NCBI RefSeq assembly: GCF_027587205.1
Contig: NZ_JAPDOD010000017.1
Span: 99,107 to 163,106 of the forward strand
Direction: 5' to 3'
Length of the DNA stretch: 64,000 nucleotides
Source: Solirubrobacter ginsenosidimutans
GTDB lineage: Bacteria; Actinomycetota; Thermoleophilia; Solirubrobacterales; Solirubrobacteraceae
Shown here: in pieces, positions 23,557-33,217 of the stretch
Position numbering within the stretch: position 1 is the stretch's first letter
Layout of the letters: every line of letters begins with the position of its first letter
Notes under the pieces: model-generated
What the model was told of the DNA's origin: nothing
Database searches by the model: none
What the model saw: only the letters and a program-made list of their open reading frames with translations
Translations under genes and position numbers: made by a program

Positions 23557-24195
23557 ATGCAGCTGTCTTCTGGTCGACGCGGGTTGCGCGTCTGTCTCGC
23601 CGCCCTCGGCTTCGCCGCCATCGCCGCGGCCCCCGCTCACGCGAAGTCCTCGATCGCCAACCCGTACGACTGCAAGCCCGACCCGACCTTGACGCAGCCC
23701 TTCGCGCCCTTCGGTGATCTCGGGCTCTACACGCCGGTCGCCAACGCGGGCGTCGAAGCGGGAGCCACGAGCTGGAGCCTCGCCGACGGGGCCGCGGTCG
23801 TCGCGGGCAACGAGCCGTGGCGGATCGGCGGCGCAGCCGACAGTCACTCGCTCGATCTCCCCGCGGGCTCGAGCGCCGTCACGGCCCCGATCTGCATCGA
23901 CGAGACCTACCCCTACTTCCGGACCTTCGCGCTCAACGCCGGCTCGGCCAAGCGCAGCCTCGAGATCGACGTCCTCTACTACGACACCAAGGGCAAGCTG
24001 CTCAACACGAAGCCGTACGGCTACGAGAGCGACGCCACGACCTGGCAGCCGACGCCGACGATCGCGATCGAGGTCTTCAACAAGAAGCCGGGCGTCGCCG
24101 CGGCGCCCGTCGCGTTCCGCTTCATGCCCAAGGGCAAGGACGCGCACTTCCGGATCGACGACGTCTACGTCGACCCGTACTCGCGCGCCCGCTGA
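23557..24195 (+). CDS. Secreted protein of unknown function
   Basis: The 212-residue product has a clear signal peptide (RRGLRVCLAALGFAAIAAAP, cleavage near AHA-KSS). The mature part starts NPYDCKPDPTLTQPF and contains PICIDETYPYFRTFALN, so there may be one disulfide. A beta-rich body follows (LEIDVLYYDTKGKLL, FRIDDVYVDPY), reminiscent of a jelly-roll or carbohydrate-binding module. I do not recognise an enzymatic motif. I chose the ATG at 23557 because it begins the signal peptide; the longer frame upstream crosses the palindrome. It is followed 25 bp later by the methyltransferase-like gene on the same strand. Confidence 0.75.
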   Translation: MQLSSGRRGLRVCLAALGFAAIAAAPAHAKSSIANPYDCKPDPTLTQPFAPFGDLGLYTPVANAGVEAGATSWSLADGAAVVAGNEPWRIGGAADSHSLDLPAGSSAVTAPICIDETYPYFRTFALNAGSAKRSLEIDVLYYDTKGKLLNTKPYGYESDATTWQPTPTIAIEVFNKKPGVAAAPVAFRFMPKGKDAHFRIDDVYVDPYSRAR

Positions 24196-24219
24196 GGCCG
24201 CCGCGTAGCATTCGGCGCC

Positions 24220-25167
24220 GTGCCCGCGGCGCCGCCACGAGATCCACGTGAGATCCGGGCCTGGCTCGAGCAGGAGCCGACGCTGACGGAGTTGCAGGCC
24301 GCGTACCCGCGCGAGTGGGCGGTGGTGCAGCGCGAGCTCGCCGAGATCGTCCCGCGCGGGGATCGCGAGGAGCTGACGCGCTACGTCTCCTCGCTCGCCT
24401 CCGGCAGCGGTTCGCAGGCGGCGGGCCGGCGCCGTGGCCTGGCCGACGTGTCGGGCGAGATCCGGCGCCGCATGGCGGTGGAGGCGATCAAGCAGCTCAG
24501 CCTGCAGGCGGCGACCGGCGTCACCGAGGGGCGCGTGCGCTTCAACCTCTTCAACGGCAAGGTCGCGCAGCGGCTGCTGTTCGAGGGCGGCGGGTTCGAG
24601 CGCAAGCCGGTGTCGATGTTCTGGTTCAAGGCGCTCTGGCCGCTGTTGTGGCAGCGGCGCTACCTGATGCCGCTCGTCGCCAAGAAGGGCATCTACTGCT
24701 TCTACTCCAAGCCGCTGATCACGGCGCTGGCCGCGGAGATCGGCGACCGCAGCGCGCTGGAGATCGCGGCCGGCGACGGCACGCTCACCCGCTTCCTGCG
24801 CGAGCGCGGCGTGGACGTGATGGCCACCGACGACCACAGCTGGCGCGACGTCAGCTTCCCCCAGTGGGTGGTCAAGGAGGACGCCAAGCAGTCGCTGAAG
24901 GCGCGCTCGCCGCAGGTCGTCCTGTGCTCCTGGCCGCCCGCGAACAACGACTTCGAGCGGGCGGTGTTCAACACCCGCAGCGTCGAGCTCTACATCGTGA
25001 TCGGCAGCCGCCACCAGTTCGCGGCGGGCAACTGGGCGACCTACGAGCAGCAGACGACGTTCGAGCTGGAGGAGAGCCTGGAGCTGAGCCGGCTCGTGCT
25101 CCCGCCCGAGCTCGACGCGGCCGTCTCCTCTTCCGCCGCAAGTAGTCCTCCCACGCGGTGCGGGTGA
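24220..25167 (+). CDS. SAM-dependent methyltransferase-like protein
   Basis: The first 125 residues of this 315-residue protein are a polar helical extension (LEQEPTLTELQAAYPREW) followed by KKGIYCFYSKPLITAL. A Rossmann-type motif I comes next, SALEIAAGDGTLTRFLRERG, with an acidic residue after strand 2 (VMATDDHSW). VVLCSWPPANNDFERAVF fits motif IV of class I methyltransferases (D/S-PP-like). I cannot name the substrate. Start is GTG at 24220. The last 15 residues (VSSSAASSPPTRCG region) are probably not original: the frame runs on into the convergent GntR gene, giving a 200-bp tail-to-tail overlap. Confidence 0.7.
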   Translation: MPAAPPRDPREIRAWLEQEPTLTELQAAYPREWAVVQRELAEIVPRGDREELTRYVSSLASGSGSQAAGRRRGLADVSGEIRRRMAVEAIKQLSLQAATGVTEGRVRFNLFNGKVAQRLLFEGGGFERKPVSMFWFKALWPLLWQRRYLMPLVAKKGIYCFYSKPLITALAAEIGDRSALEIAAGDGTLTRFLRERGVDVMATDDHSWRDVSFPQWVVKEDAKQSLKARSPQVVLCSWPPANNDFERAVFNTRSVELYIVIGSRHQFAAGNWATYEQQTTFELEESLELSRLVLPPELDAAVSSSAASSPPTRCG

Positions 25168-25783
25168 GGGCGAGGTGGGTGGTCGCGGCTCGTGTCGTCG
25201 CTGTGGCGTCGCCGGCGACGATCGCGTCGAGGATCCGGGCGTGGCCTTCGGCGACGGGGATCAGGGCGTCGTGATGTTCGGCGAAGCGAGCGAGGCGGAG
25301 GTGGTCGAGGACCTGGTCGACGACGTCGACGACGCGAGGGTTGCCGGCGCGCTCGAGCAGCCCGAGGTGGAACGAGCGGTCGAGGTCGAGGAACGTGCTC
25401 GTGTCCCTGAGGCGCGCCGCCGCGATGCCCTGGTCGACGACGGCTTGCAGATGCGTGGCGTCGTGCGGCTCGAGGCGCCCGGCGAGGCGGGTGAGCATCG
25501 GGACCTCGAGGAGGGCGCGCAGCTCGAGCGCCGCGTCGAGGTCGGCCGGCGTGTGCTCGACGACCCTGAACCCGCGGTTGCGAACCTGCTCGACCATGCC
25601 GCGGCTGGTGAGCTCGAGCAGTGCCTCGCGGACCGGCGTGACCGACACGCCCATCCGGGCCGCGAGCGCGGGGGCCGAGTGGATCGCGTGCGGCTCGATC
25701 TCGCCGTAGATGATCGCCGCGCGGATCCGTCTCACGGCCTCCCCTCTCAGAGAGGAGCGCTCGATCGCCGTGTCGAGGCTCAT
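24968..25783 (-). CDS. GntR-family (FCD-type) transcriptional regulator
   Basis: The winged helix at residues 10-75 (RGEAVRRIRAAIIYGEIEP, APALAARMGVSVTPVREALL) is followed by an all-helical FCD ligand domain (LELRALLEVPMLTRLAG, FLDLDRSFHLGLLERAGN, EGHARILDAIVAGD, TTHLALTR). FCD metal-ligand His residues are present. The conserved protein appears to end near DYLRRKRRR (about residue 220), but no stop is there, so about 50 arginine/serine-rich residues are added in antisense to the methyltransferase-like gene. The ATG overlaps the Rieske oxygenase stop by one base (TGATG), so it is translated from the same transcript. It probably represses that transcript at the palindrome 26824-26835. Confidence 0.88.
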   Translation of the reverse strand: MSLDTAIERSSLRGEAVRRIRAAIIYGEIEPHAIHSAPALAARMGVSVTPVREALLELTSRGMVEQVRNRGFRVVEHTPADLDAALELRALLEVPMLTRLAGRLEPHDATHLQAVVDQGIAAARLRDTSTFLDLDRSFHLGLLERAGNPRVVDVVDQVLDHLRLARFAEHHDALIPVAEGHARILDAIVAGDATATTRAATTHLALTRTAWEDYLRRKRRRPRRARAGARAGSAPGSPPARTSSAARRSPSCPPRTGGGCRSRCRARRCGC

Positions 25784-26808
25784 CACGCCGGGCGCTTGGC
25801 GAGGCCCTGCTCGCGCATCGCCTTGCGGTAATTGATCGCGACCGCGTCGAACTTCATGTGCATCTCCGCCGCCAGGTCGAACGGCACCCGCTCGGGCCGC
25901 TGTGACTCGACCACCACCTGATCCTGATTGAAGATCGTGTCCTCGAAGTCCTGCAGGACCGACGCCGGCTGCTCGCGGTCGTAGTTGCGCGCGATCGTGA
26001 CGTACCCGGCGCAGTGGTCCTCGTCGACCGGCTGCGAGGCGAAGAAGTAGACCATCCCCTTCTCCCCGCCCCACCCGAGCCGCAGCAGGATCGTGTACGG
26101 GAGGTGGAGCTGGTAGCGCGAGCGCCTGGTGGGCGCCTCGGTCGTCTCGTTCCCGAAGACCGGGAAGTCGTCGCTGTTGGGCGCCTCCGGGCGGACGATG
26201 TCGTACCGCAGGATGTGATCGTCGATCGTGACGCTGTAGTCCGGGACCACCGGCCGCTCGGGATCGCCGAGCAGGCCGGGATGCACCCACGGGAAGTGCC
26301 CGAAGTCGGTGAAGTTCTCGAGCTGCCGGCTGGCGTCCGCGTTCCACGCGTACGGCCCGGCCTGGACGACGACCCAGTCGGGATCGTCGAGCTCGGGGAT
26401 GTCCGGCAGGTCGTACCGCGCGGGAGTCTCGAGCGCGACCCAGATGTGCCCGTAGCGCTCCTGCGTAGCGAATGCGTCGACCCGCGCCTTGCCGGGCACC
26501 TTCGTCGGGTCCTCGAGCTGCGGGATGTGGGTGCACACGCCGTCGCTCCCGTACTGCCACCCGTGGTACGGGCACATGATCCGATCCCCGACCACCCGCC
26601 CGAGCGAGAGCGCGGTGCCGCGGTGGATGCACAGGTCGCGCAACGCGTGGGGCGTGCCGCCGGAGTCTCGCCAGATGACGAGGTCTTCGCCGAGCAGGCG
26701 GGTGTGGTGGGGCGTGTCCTTGACTGCGTGGGTGTAGGCGACGGGGTGCCAGCAGTGGCGCAGGGCGGCGAAGTCGGGCACAGAGGCGGGTGGGTGCTCG
26801 GCGATCAT
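25783..26808 (-). CDS. Rieske non-heme iron aromatic ring oxygenase, alpha subunit
   Basis: The 341-residue protein has an N-terminal Rieske domain with the [2Fe-2S] ligands C-x-H in LCIHRGTAL and C-x2-H in MCPYHGWQYGSDG. The catalytic mononuclear-iron domain follows, with the His-x4-His motif in FTDFGHFPWVHPGLLGD. Length and motifs fit monooxygenases or demethylases of the vanillate O-demethylase/phthalate group that work with a separate reductase; none is encoded nearby. The ATG at 26808 (MIAEHPPASVPDFAALRHCW) is chosen because upstream in-frame sequence crosses the palindrome and repeat element. It forms an operon with the GntR regulator. The substrate is probably aromatic or a methoxy compound, by family only. 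Confidence 0.9.
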   Translation of the reverse strand: MIAEHPPASVPDFAALRHCWHPVAYTHAVKDTPHHTRLLGEDLVIWRDSGGTPHALRDLCIHRGTALSLGRVVGDRIMCPYHGWQYGSDGVCTHIPQLEDPTKVPGKARVDAFATQERYGHIWVALETPARYDLPDIPELDDPDWVVVQAGPYAWNADASRQLENFTDFGHFPWVHPGLLGDPERPVVPDYSVTIDDHILRYDIVRPEAPNSDDFPVFGNETTEAPTRRSRYQLHLPYTILLRLGWGGEKGMVYFFASQPVDEDHCAGYVTIARNYDREQPASVLQDFEDTIFNQDQVVVESQRPERVPFDLAAEMHMKFDAVAINYRKAMREQGLAKRPA

Positions 26809-26823
26809 TGTGCGTGATGGTAT

Positions 26824-26835
26824 GTAAGGCCTTAC
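26824..26835. promoter_or_regulatory. Palindromic operator upstream of Rieske oxygenase
   Basis: GTAAGGCCTTAC is a perfect 12-bp palindrome centred 21 bp before the Rieske start codon, at a position where a bound repressor would block transcription. GntR/FCD proteins bind short palindromes of this kind, and the regulator is encoded in the same operon, so autoregulation is likely. Confidence 0.55.
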
Positions 26836-26856
26836 CCATGGACAAGCGTTTTGCTC

Positions 26857-27236
26857 GGGACGAAAGTCAACTGCGCCGGTGAGGGGGGAGGGAGTGGCAG
26901 TGCCACCCGTCCCGGGCTGGCGTGGAACCGCTCGGCGCGCGGCTCCGTTGGTTTGAAGCGTCGTGCTGGGATACCGACAGTTACGGGCGTGGTGCTGACA
27001 CCCCCGTCCGCGCCGGGCCTTCCGGTGATCGGTTTCGGCGAGCAACGAAGTCATGCGCGAGGGGGTGACGAACAAATGCGTCCTGTGAGGACTCAATTGT
27101 TCATCACCCCCACCCGCGCGCCAACTCGACCAGTCCGAACCTGATCGAAACCCGCGCACGGACCCGCAAACGCCCACGGTCGACCACGCGACCGGGCACT
27201 CCCGCTCCCCCACCCGGCGCAGTTGACGTTCGTCCC
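26857..27236. repeat. 380-bp non-coding element bounded by 23-bp inverted repeats
   Basis: The ends 26857-26879 and 27214-27236 are inverted copies matching at 22 of 23 positions (left end begins GGGACGAAAGTCAACTG; right end closes CAGTTGACGTTCGTCCC). Inside are GTTACGGGCGTGG (26980-26992), a strong hairpin (27061-27111) and an 80-bp tail that recurs near 56430. I find no convincing reading frame in it, and no transposase is nearby. The right end coincides with the last base of the stop codon of the ohr-like gene. It resembles a MITE-like or mobile palindromic element. Confidence 0.75.
27061..27111. repeat. Conserved stem-loop inside the inverted-repeat element
   Basis: GGGGGTGACGAACAAATG (27061-27078) pairs with CAATTGTTCATCACCCCC (27094-27111) at 16 of 18 positions. 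The apex adds GTCCT/AGGAC around a GTG loop. The core CCTGTNAGGAC also occurs at the apex of the hairpin at 56378-56428, while arm sequences differ but remain paired, which points to a structure under selection. Confidence 0.75.
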
Positions 27237-27661
27237 TACAGGACGACCGCTTGACCGTTCGCGATTAGCGAAACCTCGATGTTCCCCCGCGTCGCGTTCG
27301 AGTACGGGCAGACGCCATGCGCCGCGCGCACGACCTCCACCGCCGCGTCCGCGTCAACGCCCGGCACGGTCACGTCGAGCTCGGCGCTGATCGTGTAACC
27401 ACGGTCGTCGGTCGTGATCAGCGACACGCTGGACGCGATCGAGACCTCCCCCAGCTCGAGCTTCTGGCGCCGGCCGACCGCACCCAGCGCGCCCTCGAAG
27501 CACGCCGCGTAGCCCACCGCGAAGAGCTGCTCCGGGTTGGTGCCACCGCCGTCGGTGGGCGGGCGCAGCTGGATGTCCAGCGCGCCGTCGTCCGTCACGC
27601 CGTGGCCGTTCTCGCGCCCGCCGGTCACGGTCGCCTTCGCCGTGTAGATCACTTTCGCCAT
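27236..27661 (-). CDS. Organic hydroperoxide resistance protein (Ohr/OsmC family)
   Basis: The 141-residue protein is the size of Ohr and has its two reactive cysteines: AACFEGAL with the peroxidatic Cys and GVCPYSNATRGN with the resolving Cys. It reduces organic and fatty-acid hydroperoxides with electrons from lipoylated proteins in known members. The N-terminus KVIYTAKATVTGGRENGHG is characteristic of Ohr rather than OsmC. The ATG at 27661 follows GGGAGG by 6 nt. Its TAG stop abuts the inverted-repeat element. No MarR-type OhrR gene is directly adjacent, although a MarR gene lies 2.4 kb away. Confidence 0.92.
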   Translation of the reverse strand: MAKVIYTAKATVTGGRENGHGVTDDGALDIQLRPPTDGGGTNPEQLFAVGYAACFEGALGAVGRRQKLELGEVSIASSVSLITTDDRGYTISAELDVTVPGVDADAAVEVVRAAHGVCPYSNATRGNIEVSLIANGQAVVL

Positions 27662-27705
27662 CGTTGCCTCCCGTTTCGAGATCCGCGTCACATGCTGACA
27701 ACCCG

Positions 27706-28359
27706 CTAGGGAGCGGCGGGCGCGACGGCGCCCTCCGCGACCTCGGACAGCTCGAAGCGAGCGCCCGGGCGGGTGACCTGCTCGAAGCGCTCCAGGAACG
27801 CGTCGGCGGTCTCGAGGAAGTTCGTGCGGTGCGTGCGGTAGTGCATCGGCACGACCCAGCGCGCGCCCAGCGTCGTGGAGATCTCGTGGGCGAGCGAGGC
27901 GCCGATCGTCGGCCCGTCGCCGACCGGGACGAACAGCAGGTCGACCTGGCCGAGCGCCGCGGCCTGCTCGCCGCGCAGGATCGACTGGCCGAGATCGCCG
28001 AGGTGCGCCACGCGCACGCCGTCGAGCTCGAACGCGTACATCACGTTGGCGCCGCGCTGCGTGCCGGCCACCGGGTCGTGCTCGGAGGCGACGCCGATGA
28101 CCTCGCCGACCGGGGACTCGAACGTCCCCGCGCTGGAGCGGATGAGCACCGGGTCCCCGCCGACGACCTCGACGGCGTTGTGGTCGGTGTGCTCGTGCGT
28201 GACGAGCAGCAGGTCGGCGCTGACGCCTTCAAGCGGCGGGTAGTCGAACTGCAGGCCGCGCGCCGCCGCCGCCGACATATCGCCGAACGGGTCGATGACC
28301 ACGGTCACGCCACCCGCCTGCAGGCGGAAGGTCGACTGGCCGTACCACTCAACGTGCAT
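27706..28359 (-). CDS. Metallo-beta-lactamase-fold metal-dependent hydrolase (UPF0173-like)
   Basis: The 217-residue protein shows the metallo-beta-lactamase fold: HVEWYGQSTFRLQ at the start, VVIDPFGDM, the metal motif HEHTDHN (HxHxDH), a later Asp in HLGDLGQS and a His in PMHYRTHR. It closely resembles the UPF0173/YtkL group, whose physiological substrates are poorly defined; some members hydrolyse lactones or phosphoesters. It is cytosolic. The ATG at 28359 overlaps the exporter gene by 11 nt, so it is co-transcribed with and after the exporter, and may detoxify the same compound. Confidence 0.88.
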   Translation of the reverse strand: MHVEWYGQSTFRLQAGGVTVVIDPFGDMSAAAARGLQFDYPPLEGVSADLLLVTHEHTDHNAVEVVGGDPVLIRSSAGTFESPVGEVIGVASEHDPVAGTQRGANVMYAFELDGVRVAHLGDLGQSILRGEQAAALGQVDLLFVPVGDGPTIGASLAHEISTTLGARWVVPMHYRTHRTNFLETADAFLERFEQVTRPGARFELSEVAEGAVAPAAP

Positions 28360-30046
28360 GTTGCTCCTCGGGTCGTGAGACGAGGGCGACCTCGCCATAG
28401 TGGAAGCGCCCACCGCGCAGCGCCGAAGCGGCGGCCGCGATCAGGCACGCGATCACCGCGAACGCGAACGCGGTGTGCAGCCCGTCGCGGAACGGCGACG
28501 AGATCAGGTGGGGGAAGAAGTTCGGGCCGGTGAGCACGATCCGGTCATGCGCCGACAGCGCGTTGAGCGTGTGCTCGCCGACCAGGCTCTGGATCGGGTT
28601 GTAGCCCAGGAACGCGGCGAACAGCACCGAGACGGCGGGCAGGGCGCCGATGTGCTCGGCGGTCGCGGCGGGCACGCCGTGCGCCTCGAGGCCGCTGGTC
28701 AGCGTCTCCGGCAGCGTCGACGCGAGCCCGATGATCATCAGCGTGAAGAAGATGCCGATCGAGAGGACCTGGGCGGAGTTCTGGAACGTCTGGTTCATCG
28801 CCCCGCCGGCGCCGCGGTGCTCCTTCGGCAGGCTGTTCATGATCGCCGCGCGGTTGGGCGAGGCGAACATCCCCATCGACACGCCGACCAGGAACAGGGC
28901 GAGCGCGAACAGCGGATACGCGAAGTCCGTCGGCAGCAAGCCGAGCAGGATGAAGCTCAGGGCCGCCCCGACCATGCCGCCGGACGCGAACCAGCGGGCG
29001 CCGAAACGGTCGCTCAGATAGCCCGACGTCGGGCCGGCGATCAGCATCCCGATCGTCAGCGGCAGCATGTAGATGCCCGCCCACAGCGGCGTCTCGGTGA
29101 AGCTGTAGCCGTGCTGGGGCAGCCAGATGCCCTGCAGCCAGATGATCAGCATGAACATCAGGCCGCCGCGGGCGACCGCCGACAGGAAGGTCGACAGGGT
29201 CCCGAACGTGAAGGCGCGGATGCGGAACAGCGGCAACTCGAACATCGGGTTCTCGACGCGGCGCTCGACGAAGACGAACGCCGCCAGACAGACGACCGCG
29301 CCGGCCAGCAGGGCGAGGACCGTCGGGCTCGTCCACCCCGTGGCGTGCGAGCCGTACGGGCGGATGCCGTGGGTCACCGAGACCATGATCAGGATCAGCC
29401 CGAGCGCGAAGGTGAGGTTGCCCCACCAGTCGACCTTGGTCTTGCGCGGCTCGGAGCGCTCCTCGAGCTTCATGTAGGCCCAGATCGTCCCGAACAGGCC
29501 GACGGGCACGCTGATCAGGAACACGAGCCGCCAGTCGATCGGGGCCAGGATCCCGCCCAGCACGAGCCCGACGAACATCCCGCTGACGCCGACGATGTTG
29601 TTGATCCCCAGCGCCATCCCGCGCTGGTTGGCGGGGAAGGCGTCGGTGATGATCGCCGCGGCATTGGCCAGCAGGCACGCGCCGCCGATGCCCTGCACGA
29701 TCCGCCAGATGATCAGGTACGTCGCACCCGCCTCGCCGGTGAACCAGTCGATCGCCAGGAACAGCGACGCGACGGTGTAGATCACGAACCCGAGGTTGTA
29801 GATCTTCACCCGCCCGTACATGTCGCCGAGCCGGCCGAGGCTGACGATCAGCACGCTGGTCACGACCAGGTAGCCGAGGATCATCCACAGCAGGTAGAAG
29901 GAGTTCTCGGGCCGCAGCGGGTCCAGGTGGATGCCGCGGAAGATGTCCGGCATCGCGATCAGCGTGATCGACGCGTCGAGCGTCGCGAGCAGTACGGCGA
30001 GCGTCGCGTTGGAGAGCGCGACCCACTTGTATCGATCTGAGGCCAC
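28349..30046 (-). CDS. DHA2-type MFS exporter
   Basis: The 565-residue membrane protein has about 14 hydrophobic helices. TM1 carries VLLATLDASITLIAMPDIF, the DHA2 motif D1 region, and the loop motif A is LGRLGDMYGRVKIYN. Motif C lies in NNIVGVSGMFVGLVLGGIL. It likely exports a drug or toxic metabolite using proton motive force. The GTG start at 30046 lies only 8 nt from a -10-like TATACT (30060-30055), so translation may be leaderless or nearly so. It diverges from a MarR gene across a nested palindrome and is followed by the metallo-hydrolase gene with an 11-nt overlap. Confidence 0.92.
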   Translation of the reverse strand: MASDRYKWVALSNATLAVLLATLDASITLIAMPDIFRGIHLDPLRPENSFYLLWMILGYLVVTSVLIVSLGRLGDMYGRVKIYNLGFVIYTVASLFLAIDWFTGEAGATYLIIWRIVQGIGGACLLANAAAIITDAFPANQRGMALGINNIVGVSGMFVGLVLGGILAPIDWRLVFLISVPVGLFGTIWAYMKLEERSEPRKTKVDWWGNLTFALGLILIMVSVTHGIRPYGSHATGWTSPTVLALLAGAVVCLAAFVFVERRVENPMFELPLFRIRAFTFGTLSTFLSAVARGGLMFMLIIWLQGIWLPQHGYSFTETPLWAGIYMLPLTIGMLIAGPTSGYLSDRFGARWFASGGMVGAALSFILLGLLPTDFAYPLFALALFLVGVSMGMFASPNRAAIMNSLPKEHRGAGGAMNQTFQNSAQVLSIGIFFTLMIIGLASTLPETLTSGLEAHGVPAATAEHIGALPAVSVLFAAFLGYNPIQSLVGEHTLNALSAHDRIVLTGPNFFPHLISSPFRDGLHTAFAFAVIACLIAAAASALRGGRFHYGEVALVSRPEEQHAR

Positions 30047-30054
30047 GTGCCGAA

Positions 30055-30090
30055 AGTATACAGGCAGCCTGTACAGTTTGCCTGTGTATA
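30055..30090. promoter_or_regulatory. Divergent promoter with nested palindromic MarR operator
   Basis: TACAGGCAGCCTGTA (30059-30073) is a perfect 15-bp palindrome. A further half-site GCCTGTGTATA (30080-30090) mirrors TATACAGGC (30057-30065), giving a second, wider dyad. A minus-strand -10-like TATACT lies at 30060-30055, and TATAAT on the plus strand (30087-30092) touches the MarR ATG. One MarR dimer pair could shut off both directions. Confidence 0.65.
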
Positions 30091-30522
30091 ATGGCGCCGA
30101 CCTTGGACGAGGACATCACCGAGCTGGCGGCCGAACTGCGCGTCTCGCTCGGCCAGATCTTCCGTCGCGTGCGAGCCGAGCATGGCTTCCCGCTCGGCCA
30201 GGGCTCGGTCCTCGGCGCGTTGAACCGCGAAGGCGCGAAGAGCATCAGCGAGCTGGCCGCGGGTGCGCGGATGCGTCCGCAGTCGATGGCGCAGACCGTC
30301 CGCGAGCTCGAGGACGCGGGCCTGGTCGCGCGCAGCCCCGATCCGACCGACGGGCGGCGGGCGATCATCGACCTCACACCTGCCGGGCTCGAGGCACTGG
30401 AGGCCGACCGCCGGCACCGCGTCGGCTGGCTCGCACGCGTGCTCAACGAAGATCTGAGCGAGGCGGAGCGCGCCACGATCCGCGCTGCGGCGCCGATCCT
30501 GCGCCGGATCGCAGATTCCTAA
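30091..30522 (+). CDS. MarR-family transcriptional regulator
   Basis: The 143-residue winged-helix protein contains the recognition segment ISELAAGARMRPQSMAQTVR, LEDAGLVARSPDPTDGRRAI (the MarR wing with DPTDGRR) and a long C-terminal dimerisation helix (LSEAERATIRAAAPILRRI). It is divergent from the MFS exporter with only 44 bp between, filled by palindromes that overlap both promoters, so it is almost certainly an autoregulated repressor of that exporter operon. The ATG at 30091 lies directly after the half-site, with no Shine-Dalgarno, suggesting a leaderless message or a start slightly further in. Confidence 0.92.
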   Translation: MAPTLDEDITELAAELRVSLGQIFRRVRAEHGFPLGQGSVLGALNREGAKSISELAAGARMRPQSMAQTVRELEDAGLVARSPDPTDGRRAIIDLTPAGLEALEADRRHRVGWLARVLNEDLSEAERATIRAAAPILRRIADS

Positions 30523-30570
30523 CCCAACGTCTGGCTGCGATCAACAATCGGAGCCACATCATGTGAACGA

Positions 30571-30923
30571 GTGGCACGCATCCTCGTCATCGACGACGCA
30601 CCCGACCTGGCGATGGTCATGCGCATGCTGCTCGAACGCGCCGGCCACGAGGTCATCACCGCCGAGAACGGGCGCCTCGGGCTCCGTCGCTTCTTCGAGA
30701 ATCGTCCCGATCTCGTCGTGCTCGACCTACAGATGCCCGGCCTCGACGGCTGGGAGACGCTGGAACGGCTGCGCGACCTCAGCGAGGTCCCGGTCCTGAT
30801 CCACAGCGGCCGGTCCCCCAGCGAGGACGAACTGTCCCGCCTGCGCCCGGGCCTGGACGCCTTCAAGCCCAAGCCCACCTGGGGCAACGAGCTCACCGAG
30901 CTGGTCGACGACCTGCTCGCCGC

Positions 30924-30927
<4 letters not shown>
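30571..30927 (+). CDS. Single-domain response regulator (CheY-like receiver)
   Basis: The 118-residue protein is only a receiver domain: acidic pocket [13 protein letters not shown], phospho-acceptor Asp in [14 protein letters not shown], the switch Ser in VLIHSGRS, and the conserved Lys in [11 protein letters not shown]. There is no output domain, so it would act by protein contact, as CheY or phosphorelay proteins do. The GTG at 30571 gives MARILVIDD. No histidine kinase is in the neighbourhood. It lies 48 bp after the MarR gene on the same strand and overlaps the convergent nadE gene by 4 nt. Confidence 0.92.
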
Positions 30928-32978
<2,051 letters not shown>

Positions 32979-33217
32979 CTTGGCGGGGCGGCCGCCGCGG
33001 CGTCACCGACGGCCGGGCAGCCCGCCCCTGGCGACGGTGCCGGGCGACTCGCCGAACTGGCCGTCGCTGCTCTGCAGGCCGGTGCCGAGCGCGGCCGCGA
33101 TCTGCCGCATCCGGGCGAGCGTGGCCTCCCGGCGATCACCACGCGCCCGCCACCGCCAGGGCGTTCGGCAGCGCCGACCAGCTCGGCCGTTCGACGGGGC
33201 CAGCTAGGTTTGGACCC

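Noticed and set aside
26881..27144. Short plus-strand frames inside the 380-bp element.
   Set aside because: Composition is not coding-like, and the sequence is explained by hairpin and inverted-repeat structure.
26857..27236. Insertion sequence with its own transposase.
   Set aside because: There is no transposase-sized frame in it; only a non-autonomous element is supported.
27236..30522. MarR at 30091 as OhrR for the Ohr gene.
   Set aside because: Its palindromes lie at the exporter promoter, it lacks an evident N-terminal redox Cys, and the Ohr gene is 2.4 kb away with no such site upstream.
33002..33217. Minus-strand peptide ending EATLARMRQIAAALGTGLQSS-like sequence before nadE.
   Set aside because: It looks protein-like for about 45 residues, but there is no start, ribosome site or upstream coding; at best a decayed remnant.
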